29,831 nt of DNA from CAYXUG01 sp964468655 (GTDB lineage: Bacteria; Fidelibacterota; Marinisomatia; Marinisomatales; CAYXUG01). The translations under genes were made by a program, and so were the position numbers. Every line of letters starts with the position of its first letter. Position 1 is the first letter of the stretch. This document shows, piece by piece, positions 23,213 to 29,831 of this stretch. The notes beneath the pieces were generated by a model, which ran no database searches, was not told the origin of the DNA, and was given only the letters and a program-made list of their open reading frames with translations. Location: NCBI GenBank assembly GCA_964468655.1, contig CAYXUG010000023.1, forward strand, positions 1 to 29,831, written 5' to 3'.

Positions 23213-24630
23213 GAGGATAAATCCAGAATATTGGAAAAAGACTGCATTTTGAATTCAGTTTCTTGCCATTCAGCAAGTGGGTTTGAGCCGTTGACAATTC
23301 CCGAGCCAGCGTATAGCGTTAAGATTGAGCCGTTAACCAACGCTGAACGAAGGCCAACAGAAACTTCTGTTATATCTTTCCCAAAGCAACCGACAATTCC
23401 CGCATACAACCCACGGTCAAATTCTTCATATTGCCGAATTCTTTCGAGTGATTTGTCTGTGGGATACCCACAAACTGCAGGAGTGGGGTGGAGTGTTTTT
23501 AATATATCGCTGTCTGTAACCCCCGGAAACAATTCCCCTTTAATTCCGGTCTGCAAATGCTGGACTTTGCCAAGACGGCGGATGGATCGGTCTTTATCAA
23601 ATTGAAGGTCTCTACATAATTTGGAAAGTTTTTCGGTAATTCTTTGAGTGACAATTTCCTGCTCAAAACATTCTTTCCCGCTTTTCAGTAATTCATCTGC
23701 AAAAGCATCATCTTCCTGCTTGGTTTTCCCCCGAGGGCATGTTCCTGCCAGCGCTTCACTTCTTACATGGCGGTGATTCCGGCGAAAAAGCTGTTCAGGT
23801 GAGGCACCGATAAAAGCGAGATGGTCATCAAGCTGAATACAGAAGTGATAAGTATGCGTATTGCTCTCATCAAGATTGATGGTTAAATCGACGGCATCCA
23901 ATTTACAATCGGCACTTTTTGAAAGTGTACGGGCGAGAACAGCTTTTTCAAATTCATGATGGGAAATAAACTCAAGCAACTTTTCAACGGAAGATTGCCA
24001 TTGTTCAAATGAGGGATTTAAGTTAGTTCCGTTGAAGGTAGGAAGTTGCACTGACAATTTTGCTACATCTGATTTGAGTCGGTCAATTTCAATTCTTGCT
24101 TTTTGAATCTTCTCATAATATTTCTCTCCCTGTCCAACAACATTACAGGCGAGAATTGTTTTCCCTTTCTCTTTTCTCAGCTCAAACAACGGAAGATAAT
24201 AATTCCACCGCCCAAATGACTCCCAATTTTCAGATAATTCACTTTCAGAATTAAACCGTCCTGTCCCAATATAAAATAAATTTTTCGTGCTGTCTGTTGA
24301 TTCCCCATTAAAATCAAAAGAATGAAAAGTGGAAGTCGGTTCTTCACATGTTTTACACTCGGCTAAACCAACACCTGCGAAAATCAATTCATTTCGCCTA
24401 TCCCTCCAGTAGAACCGCTTTTTAAATTTTTGCGCCTTAAGCCAGTGAATAGGGGATATGTCATCAACCTCAACTTCAAACCGATGAACGTTTCCCCTTT
24501 TTAAAAAACCATTATCACCATAAAACTCAATCGATTCGTCAAGTCTTGTTTTAAGAGTCTCTATACCTTCCGAGAAAGTTAACGGTTCAGCATTTTCCCG
24601 AATTTCTGTGATAAAAATTTCTTGATTCAT
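23209..24630 (-). CDS. menF: Isochorismate synthase MenF
   Basis: A 473-residue chorismate-utilising enzyme converting chorismate to isochorismate. The N-terminal half is variable. The conserved C-terminal half shows the base lysine in EKAVLAR, SEALAGTCPRGKT with the general acid Glu, the VQHLQTGIKGE strand, HPTPAVCGYP and the GLYAGIVGCFG metal-site stretch. Salicylate and anthranilate synthases are related, but the position directly ahead of menD (4-bp overlap) settles the role. It also overlaps the tetR-like gene by 4 bp (24627-24630), tying menaquinone synthesis to that regulator. Confidence 0.95.
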   Translation of the reverse strand: MNQEIFITEIRENAEPLTFSEGIETLKTRLDESIEFYGDNGFLKRGNVHRFEVEVDDISPIHWLKAQKFKKRFYWRDRRNELIFAGVGLAECKTCEEPTSTFHSFDFNGESTDSTKNLFYIGTGRFNSESELSENWESFGRWNYYLPLFELRKEKGKTILACNVVGQGEKYYEKIQKARIEIDRLKSDVAKLSVQLPTFNGTNLNPSFEQWQSSVEKLLEFISHHEFEKAVLARTLSKSADCKLDAVDLTINLDESNTHTYHFCIQLDDHLAFIGASPEQLFRRNHRHVRSEALAGTCPRGKTKQEDDAFADELLKSGKECFEQEIVTQRITEKLSKLCRDLQFDKDRSIRRLGKVQHLQTGIKGELFPGVTDSDILKTLHPTPAVCGYPTDKSLERIRQYEEFDRGLYAGIVGCFGKDITEVSVGLRSALVNGSILTLYAGSGIVNGSNPLAEWQETEFKMQSFSNILDLSS

Positions 24631-25283
24631 ACCTTCATAATTCCATTTTTAATAAATCCCATTGTTGCTTCAATCCACTGTTTGAGATCCTCTTCTTTAC
24701 CTTTGTGTAATCCAAGTCCCTGTGCCATATATTCGATGTAATACGCCCTTAACAACTGCTCGAACATGGCATTGAGTAAAAATGCAGTTCTGTTAACATC
24801 AAGTTCAGGATTGAGTTCTCCCTTTTGCAGAGACTCCTGCAAGAGTTCAGAAAGAAATTCTCTGCTCTCAGCATGTATCCTTTGAAGGCGTTTCCCTCTG
24901 AAGGGGGTATCTCCTGAATAAAGGAGATTAAAATAAATCCGTGTAAGCCGGGGATGTTTATCAATAAAACTGAAACCCGACCGAAGAAATGTCTCAAGGC
25001 GTTGAATGATATTTATTTCAGTTGTTTCGTCTCTCACTGGTCTTAAATAATCTTTAACCTTGTCCACTGCCAGAGATGCAAGTCCGTCAAAAAGAGAACT
25101 TTTAGTCTTAAAATAGGTGAATAAACTGCCTTTGCTGATGCCGGCGCTCTGAACAATGTTATTCACCGAAGCATTGCTGTAACCTTTCAGTGAAAACTCA
25201 TCCACTGCAGCACAATAGACTTTTTCTTGCTTTTTTTCATCAAGTAGCGAAAACATGTTTGTTGCTGTACTGACTTGTTCCAT
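24627..25283 (-). CDS. TetR family regulator at the head of the menaquinone operon
   Basis: A 218-residue TetR-type regulator. The N-terminal helix-turn-helix domain is at about 17-62, with typical AVDEFSLKGYSNASVNNIVQ and AGISKGSLFTYFKTKSSLF segments. The C-terminal ligand/dimer domain (about 70-215) is all-helical and resembles the broad group with RLETFLRSGFSFIDKHPRL. It is the first gene of the transcript that continues into menF (4-bp overlap). Two palindromic operators sit about 20-50 bp upstream, so it likely represses itself and menF-menE. The inducer is unknown; a fatty-acyl-CoA or quinone-related ligand would be plausible for this branch. Confidence 0.92.
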   Translation of the reverse strand: MEQVSTATNMFSLLDEKKQEKVYCAAVDEFSLKGYSNASVNNIVQSAGISKGSLFTYFKTKSSLFDGLASLAVDKVKDYLRPVRDETTEINIIQRLETFLRSGFSFIDKHPRLTRIYFNLLYSGDTPFRGKRLQRIHAESREFLSELLQESLQKGELNPELDVNRTAFLLNAMFEQLLRAYYIEYMAQGLGLHKGKEEDLKQWIEATMGFIKNGIMKV

Positions 25284-25302
25284 AAATTTAGTATGATAAG
25301 GC

Positions 25303-25332
25303 TGACCAATCGGTCATTGACCATGTGGTCAA
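25303..25332. promoter_or_regulatory. Tandem palindromic operators for the TetR regulator
   Basis: Two adjacent GACC-N4-GGTC palindromes: TGACCAATCGGTCA (25303-25316) and TTGACCATGTGGTCAA (25317-25332), with centres 15 bp apart. TetR-family operators often have this form. They lie immediately downstream of the predicted -10 box, over the expected transcription start, where bound repressor would block transcription. Confidence 0.75.
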
Positions 25333-25359
25333 TATAAGAGGAAATCAGTTTTCAAGCAA
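25331..25359 (-). promoter_or_regulatory. Candidate sigma70 promoter of the tetR-men operon
   Basis: On the minus strand TTGCTT (25354-25359), a 17-nt spacer and TATATT (25331-25336) make a plausible promoter. The expected start site falls in the operator pair, about 40 nt before the tetR ATG at 25283. Confidence 0.55.
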
Positions 25360-25407
25360 GTTGAGTGATTAAATATTTTGAATACAGCAATTCAGAAAAA
25401 TGATAGG

Positions 25408-26091
25408 TCAGAGGACACCATGGTCTGCAAAAGAATAATACTCATCTCCCGCGATGATAATATGATCCTGAACCTTCACATCAATGGTGTTCATGGCTTC
25501 TTTCAGCTTTTTTGTAATGACCATATCATCTTTTGATGGTTGTGGATTCCCGGAAGGATGATTGTGAACAAACACAAGAGCGGCTGCTTTGTTCTTTAAT
25601 GTTCGATCAACCACCTCCCGAGGATAGACTGCTGATGTGGTGAGCGTTCCTTCAAACAATTCCTCTGTACTCAAAATCTGATTCCTGCCGTTGAGGAAAA
25701 GTACCATAAAAACTTCCCTTTTTCTGTCCCGCAGATTAGTTTTGAGGTAATCGAGTACTTCATCAGAAGAAGTAAGAAATTCCATTGATTGAATTCGGTC
25801 TTTTAACAGCCGTACAGAAATTGCCTGAGCAATTTTTATTCCGAAAACATTATTATCTCCGATACCCTTTATTTCCTTAAGTGAAGCTTGGTCCGCTTCC
25901 AAGACTCCGCTTAATGTACCGAATTTTTTCATTGCTTCTTTTGCTGCACGTTTGCAATCTTTTCTGGGTGTACCTAATGTAAGCAGGAGTTCAATGATCT
26001 CATAATCGTGGAACCCATCCAGACCGCTTTTCAGAAATTTGTCGCGGAGTCGCTGCCTGTGTCCTTCTGACTGAAATTTATGCTGAGCCAT
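25408..26091 (-). CDS. radC: RadC family JAB/MPN metalloprotein
   Basis: A 227-residue RadC protein. The N-terminal helix-hairpin-helix region (about 10-95, EIKGIGDNNVFGIKIAQAI) is followed by a JAB/MPN domain with the metal motif VHNHPSGNPQPSKDD. The catalytic Glu region ELFEGTLTTSAVYPREV precedes it. RadC is very common in bacteria; a DNA-repair role was proposed early but is not established. It overlaps the thyX stop by 14 bp, so it is co-transcribed with cysQ and thyX. Length is normal. Confidence 0.95.
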   Translation of the reverse strand: MAQHKFQSEGHRQRLRDKFLKSGLDGFHDYEIIELLLTLGTPRKDCKRAAKEAMKKFGTLSGVLEADQASLKEIKGIGDNNVFGIKIAQAISVRLLKDRIQSMEFLTSSDEVLDYLKTNLRDRKREVFMVLFLNGRNQILSTEELFEGTLTTSAVYPREVVDRTLKNKAAALVFVHNHPSGNPQPSKDDMVITKKLKEAMNTIDVKVQDHIIIAGDEYYSFADHGVL

Positions 26092-27058
26092 TTTTTAGGT
26101 CAAGAAGTTTATGTTTGAATTCTCTCATTTCCCTCACATTACCCGTTTCAATTTCACCGGAATCCCATTTCAATCGGAAGTCTTCTTCACCATCTCCACC
26201 ACCCTGTTTTTGATACAACGAAAATAATTCATTTTCTTCTCTCGGTTTATTTTTATGGAGAGTTGCTGTTATTTGATATGCCATATCCTCTAAAACATCT
26301 TCAATCACACGTTCCGGTAGCCGTTTTGTCAGCATACTTTGCTCAATCTGCGAAAATCTCATCCCTTTTACAGCATAATCCTGATATGCCTCCCATGCGA
26401 ATGGTGCCACCTCCTGCACAAATTTTGCCATAGCATCAGCATAAACTCTGATTTCATATTGTGCATGATTTTCAGCCCGTAACCCTATAAAGTGGAGCAG
26501 ATTGTGCAAATCATTTTTCCAGTACCATTCTGTGTACAGATTCACCGGCAGAATAGCGCGGGCAAGTTCCCTTGCAATCCCAGCTTCATTTAATTCTGAA
26601 TACATTTCAAAAGAACGCTCAGAAATTTCACCAAAATATTTCTGAATCTTATCTTTCAGTTCTTTTGGAACCTCACCAGATCGGCCCTGTTTGTTTAGGG
26701 TGCTTTGAAACTGTATATGTTCAGGATCAGGGTAGTAGAATTCATCCCTTGCTTCAGAATAACGAAGAGAATATTCATTAATGTTTGCGGTACGGTGCCT
26801 GACCCACTGCCGAGCCACAAAGATGGGCATTTTGGCGTGAAACTTAAATTCCACCATTTCAAATGGAGTCGTGTGTCGGTGACGCATAAGGTATCGAATG
26901 AGACCTCTATCCTGAGAAACTTTACTTGTCCCTTTTCCATAGCTGACTCTTGCTGCCTGGACAATAGCATCATCTCCGCCCATACTGTCAACAAGCCTGA
27001 CGAATCCTTTATCCAGACATGGGATAGCTCCTTCAGGATATTTGATATTATCACTCAT
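26078..27058 (-). CDS. thyX: Flavin-dependent thymidylate synthase ThyX
   Basis: A 326-residue FAD enzyme making dTMP from dUMP with methylene-THF and NADPH. The ThyX motif is RHRTANINEYSLRY at 87-100, with Asn where the published consensus RHRxxSxNxxSxRY has Ser. RHRHTTPFEMVEFKFHAKMP precedes it, and the dUMP/FAD segment DLHNLLHFIGLRAENHAQYEIR is intact. The chain is longer than the usual 220-260 residues because of a charged C-terminal tail (about 245-326, including GGGDGEED). It overlaps cysQ by 4 bp at its start (27055-27058) and radC by 14 bp at its end. Confidence 0.95.
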   Translation of the reverse strand: MSDNIKYPEGAIPCLDKGFVRLVDSMGGDDAIVQAARVSYGKGTSKVSQDRGLIRYLMRHRHTTPFEMVEFKFHAKMPIFVARQWVRHRTANINEYSLRYSEARDEFYYPDPEHIQFQSTLNKQGRSGEVPKELKDKIQKYFGEISERSFEMYSELNEAGIARELARAILPVNLYTEWYWKNDLHNLLHFIGLRAENHAQYEIRVYADAMAKFVQEVAPFAWEAYQDYAVKGMRFSQIEQSMLTKRLPERVIEDVLEDMAYQITATLHKNKPREENELFSLYQKQGGGDGEEDFRLKWDSGEIETGNVREMREFKHKLLDLKNGSA

Positions 27059-27861
27059 TTCAAAGAATGGTTCGAAAAAATGTTTAAAACTTTGCCAACT
27101 GCATCAGGGTGCCCAGCAATAATTCCGGGTAAAATCAGCGTATCTTTTTTGTTATATTTTATAGTCTCGCCTTTAATGTTTAAAAGTACTCCTCCTGCAC
27201 CTTCAATGATACAATGGCCTGCACAAATGTCCCACTCATTTTTGGGTCTAAGGGAAACAAATATATCTGCTTTCCCCGCTGAAATCAATCCCAGTTTGTA
27301 AGCAACACTTCCGATGGCTCGGAGTTCCTTAAACTTATCGCTGTAAGGAGACCACAATCCTTTTTTCGTTTCAGAACGACTGTTCAAAATGACCATACTT
27401 TTTGGACCGTCCAAGGAAGTGCACTCAATCGGTTCATCATTTAACCATGATCCCATCCTTCTGATTGATGAAAATAGTTCTTTGGTAACAGGATTGTAAA
27501 GAATTCCGATATGTGGCCTTTGATCAATTACCATTGCAATACTGACAACAAAATTTGGTACCCCCTCAATAAATTCTTTCGTTCCATCAAGTGGATCTAC
27601 AATCCAAACCCGGTCTTTGTCGAGTCTTTCTGGTGAATCGACAGTTTCTTCTGAAAACCAGCCGTCATCGGGAAATTCACAGTTGATAATTTCTTTAAGA
27701 TAATCGTTGGCTGCATTATCCGCGGTTGTCACAGGGTTGTGGCTGGTATAAAATTTTGTTTGACCTTTATCCCGAACCTCATAATCACTTTTGTAATATT
27801 TGAGTATTATTTCACCAGCTGCAACAGCGGCATTTTTCGCAATACTTAATTCGTGTTTCAT
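27055..27861 (-). CDS. cysQ: 3'(2'),5'-bisphosphate nucleotidase CysQ (inositol monophosphatase family)
   Basis: A 268-residue Mg2+-dependent phosphatase. Metal-site motifs are WFSEETVDS, WIVDPLDGTKEF and NEWDICAGHCIIEGAGG. The DPLDGTKEFI form, with Lys-Glu-Phe after DGT, is typical of CysQ, which hydrolyses PAP to AMP and so recycles the by-product of sulfate assimilation and of 4'-phosphopantetheine transfer. Inositol monophosphatase activity is possible as the families overlap. It is the first gene of the cysQ-thyX-radC unit and diverges from the RNase G gene across a 446-bp gap. Confidence 0.9.
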   Translation of the reverse strand: MKHELSIAKNAAVAAGEIILKYYKSDYEVRDKGQTKFYTSHNPVTTADNAANDYLKEIINCEFPDDGWFSEETVDSPERLDKDRVWIVDPLDGTKEFIEGVPNFVVSIAMVIDQRPHIGILYNPVTKELFSSIRRMGSWLNDEPIECTSLDGPKSMVILNSRSETKKGLWSPYSDKFKELRAIGSVAYKLGLISAGKADIFVSLRPKNEWDICAGHCIIEGAGGVLLNIKGETIKYNKKDTLILPGIIAGHPDAVGKVLNIFSNHSLK

Positions 27862-28307
27862 CTGACTATTTTATAACAAATCAAATTATGTAAAGATCTG
27901 GAACTACATCCCAATAAAATTTTAATACACTTCTTTTCTCATTTCTCATGTGAGAACATCTGCATAATATACTTCCCATACCAGACAATAGACAAAAAAG
28001 AAATTCCTTGAGCAGGCCGTAAAAGGGGTGTACCTTTAATATTGGCTTTTTGGAATTAAGCGAGGATAAAATAGGATTAATTCTGTCAGTCGTAATCGAA
28101 ATTTAAAGATTTTATCAATTTTTATAATCCCTCCTCAATTCCCGCCACTTACAGAGCAACATTGTTAAAGCAATATTTAAATAATGCTTTGCGTATGTTC
28201 GTGTTTTAAGATAAAAAAAGGATCAATTCCTGCAGTGAGGTACGCCTTTTGCAAGAACAGATAAAATGTTAAAGATTTAGCTATATTAGGTAAAAGGACT
28301 TTATTTC
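27862..28307. other. Intergenic region between divergent cysQ and RNase G genes
   Basis: A 446-bp AT-rich gap with no convincing reading frame, tRNA or known RNA. It must hold promoters for both genes, but no strong -35/-10 pair is clear. A short palindrome TTCTCA-TG-TGAGAA lies at 27943-27956. Two similar strings in opposite orientation, AAAAGGGGTGTACCT (28021-28035) and AGGTACGCCTTTT (28240-28252), bracket about 200 bp. A GGA-type ribosome site stands shortly before the ATG at 28308. Confidence 0.5.
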
Positions 28308-29831
28308 ATGGAAAAAGAAATCTATATTAACGAATCAGTAAGCGAGAGACGGATTGCAATTGTTGAAGATGGTTCTCTGGTAGAATTCTATATAGAAAAA
28401 CCTCATCATCAAAGCATGGTGGGAAATATCTACAAAGGGAAAGTTGAAAACGTAATACCCGGTATGCAGGCGGCTTTCGTTGATATAGGTTATGACTTAA
28501 ATGCATTCCTTCCCTTTTCAGAAATTACCGATCCACAATATCTCATGGATACCTCCACATCAGACAACGGTGACGTTGAATTGTCTGAAAAATCTTCACA
28601 AATAAAATATCCCAAAGTAGATTTAAAAACCGGGCAGGATATTGTTGTTCAGGTTATAAAAGAACCTTTCTCCGGGAAAGGTCCAAGAGTTACAACCAAT
28701 ATTGCAATGCCCGGACATTTGGTGGTACTGGTGCCTAATTCTCATTTTATTGGAACATCAAAAAAAATATGGGACAAATATGAGAAAAGACGGCTTAGAA
28801 AAATATTCAAAGAATTCCTTCCAAAAGACTTGGGCATTATTGCAAGGACAGAAGCAGAAGGGAAAAGTACCAAACTCATAAAAAAAGATTTTAATTTCTT
28901 AAAGAAAAATTGGAAAGCTATTGAAAAGAAAATTAATACTCTTGATGGACCCGTACTAGTACATGAAGATTTAGAAGCTGTTTCTACGGTAATTAGAGAT
29001 CTGATTACGGCGGACGTAAATAAAATGGTATTTGATTCGAAGAAGTTGTACAGAAGAATTCAAAGCTTTTTACAAAATTTCTCGCCCGATCTGGCTAAAA
29101 AGACAGAACTCTATAAAAATAGAATTCCCATGTATGTTAAAACTGGTATTGAAAATGAAATAGATAAATCGATGAGACGGAGAGTATGGCTAAAAATCGG
29201 TGGACACCTGATCATCGAACATACCGAAGCAATGGTTGTCGTGGATGTAAACAGTGGAAGATTTGTCGGTAAAGAGGACCATGAGTCAAATTCGTTGAAA
29301 ATAAATTTGGAAGCAGCCAAAGAAATCGCCAGACAACTAAGGTTAAGAGATATTGGCGGACTTATCATCATCGATTTTATTGATATGCTACAGGAAGAAA
29401 ATCGAAAAAAAGTATTCATTGAATTAAAGAAAGAGATGAGAAAGGATCGCGCTAAAATGGCAATATCTCCCATCAGCGATTTCGGTTTGCTTGAAATGAC
29501 CAGAGAAAGAGTCAGAATATCACTTTTGTTTTCAATGAGCGAAGAGTGTCTCACCTGCAGTGGAAGTGGAAGAGTTGCATCAAAAGATTTTGTAATCACC
29601 AAAATTGATAACTGGCTGAAAAATTTCCGTCAGAATAACCGTGAATTGAGATTAAAACTTGAACTACACCCATCTATGTCTGAATATTTAATTGAAGAAA
29701 AAAAAGAGGTATTGAGAAAATTTATGTGGCATAACTTTATTCACATTGATGTTACTCCGAATGAGTCATTAATGCCTGATGAATTTAGGTTCATTTCCAA
29801 AAAACGGGGAAAAGAAATCACAAATGACGTA
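28308..29831 (+). CDS. rng: Ribonuclease G/E family endoribonuclease (3' end outside window)
   Basis: The frame is open from ATG 28308 to the window edge (508 codons) with no stop, so only the C-terminus is missing. RNase G/E cuts AU-rich single-stranded RNA and matures rRNA. An S1 RNA-binding domain (about 38-145) begins GNIYKGKVENVIPGMQAAFV and carries a polar insert near residues 85-105. The catalytic Mg2+ Asp residues lie in VVVDVNSGRF and LIIIDFIDM. The Zn-link is CLTCSGSGRV. The end of the chain as seen (FHRFISKKRGKEI-like region) suggests few residues are lost. The short form without a long scaffold tail favours RNase G over RNase E. The ATG is preceded by AAAAGGA. Confidence 0.95.
   Translation, partial: MEKEIYINESVSERRIAIVEDGSLVEFYIEKPHHQSMVGNIYKGKVENVIPGMQAAFVDIGYDLNAFLPFSEITDPQYLMDTSTSDNGDVELSEKSSQIKYPKVDLKTGQDIVVQVIKEPFSGKGPRVTTNIAMPGHLVVLVPNSHFIGTSKKIWDKYEKRRLRKIFKEFLPKDLGIIARTEAEGKSTKLIKKDFNFLKKNWKAIEKKINTLDGPVLVHEDLEAVSTVIRDLITADVNKMVFDSKKLYRRIQSFLQNFSPDLAKKTELYKNRIPMYVKTGIENEIDKSMRRRVWLKIGGHLIIEHTEAMVVVDVNSGRFVGKEDHESNSLKINLEAAKEIARQLRLRDIGGLIIIDFIDMLQEENRKKVFIELKKEMRKDRAKMAISPISDFGLLEMTRERVRISLLFSMSEECLTCSGSGRVASKDFVITKIDNWLKNFRQNNRELRLKLELHPSMSEYLIEEKKEVLRKFMWHNFIHIDVTPNESLMPDEFRFISKKRGKEITNDV

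Noticed and set aside
26705..27301. Long plus-strand open frame of 198 codons
   Set aside because: It lies antisense across the conserved thyX and cysQ genes and shows no recognisable protein features, so it is a shadow frame.
28021..28252. Insertion sequence with terminal inverted repeats between cysQ and RNase G
   Set aside because: The inverted strings are short and imperfect, no direct target repeat is evident and no transposase frame lies between them.
29111..29602. Minus-strand open frame of 163 codons at the right end
   Set aside because: It is antisense to the catalytic region of RNase G, which is clearly coding on the plus strand, and its product is low-complexity Ser/Leu-rich sequence.

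Overview
The window is AT-rich (roughly 40 % G+C by eye) bacterial chromosome and is almost fully coding. Several features point to the Fibrobacteres-Chlorobi-Bacteroidetes (FCB) superphylum: a Bacteroidetes-type GlmU-like protein, a DUF3467 protein, a TonB-receptor-like tail, a classical menaquinone pathway, and a propionyl-CoA carboxylase/methylmalonyl-CoA mutase set. Clear Shine-Dalgarno sequences and sigma70-like promoters argue against a typical Bacteroidota member. A marine or subsurface lineage such as Marinimicrobia, Ignavibacteria or Calditrichota would fit, but this is inference. No rRNA, tRNA, CRISPR array, phage gene or transposase was seen.

Layout. (1) 1-1055, + strand: tail of a probable TonB-dependent receptor, then a CDF zinc/cation exporter. 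(2) 1143-3711, - strand: two short translationally coupled pairs, a zinc-ribbon protein with a DUF3467 protein and an unrecognised GT9-like protein with a GlmU-like enzyme. (3) 3764-8817, + strand: a tightly packed propionyl-CoA operon with biotin carboxylase, biotin carrier, a TerB/J-domain co-chaperone, the catalytic subunit of methylmalonyl-CoA mutase and biotin ligase. (4) 17109-8818, - strand: a six-gene tricarboxylate cluster with a CitD-CitE fusion, CitF, a degenerate HD protein, a fungal-homoaconitase-like aconitase, an isocitrate/homoisocitrate dehydrogenase-like enzyme and a MmgE/PrpD dehydratase. (5) 25283-17188, - strand: a TetR regulator followed by menF-menD-menB-menA-menC-menE, mostly joined by 4-bp ATGA overlaps. 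A promoter with two adjacent palindromic operators precedes tetR. (6) 27861-25408, - strand: cysQ-thyX-radC. (7) 28308 to the end, + strand: ribonuclease G/E, cut by the window edge.

How the parts fit. Block 3 carboxylates propionyl-CoA (carboxyltransferase and epimerase not here) and isomerises methylmalonyl-CoA to succinyl-CoA; the linked biotin ligase can charge the carrier. Block 4 handles citrate-like tricarboxylates. Its aconitase and dehydrogenase resemble fungal Lys4/Lys12 at diagnostic positions, so the true substrate is open. Block 5 makes demethylmenaquinone for respiration, probably under its own TetR. Gaps between block 4 genes carry interspersed imperfect palindromes that reach the stop codons of the preceding genes. 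These palindromes and the block 4 substrate question are the most unusual things in the window.
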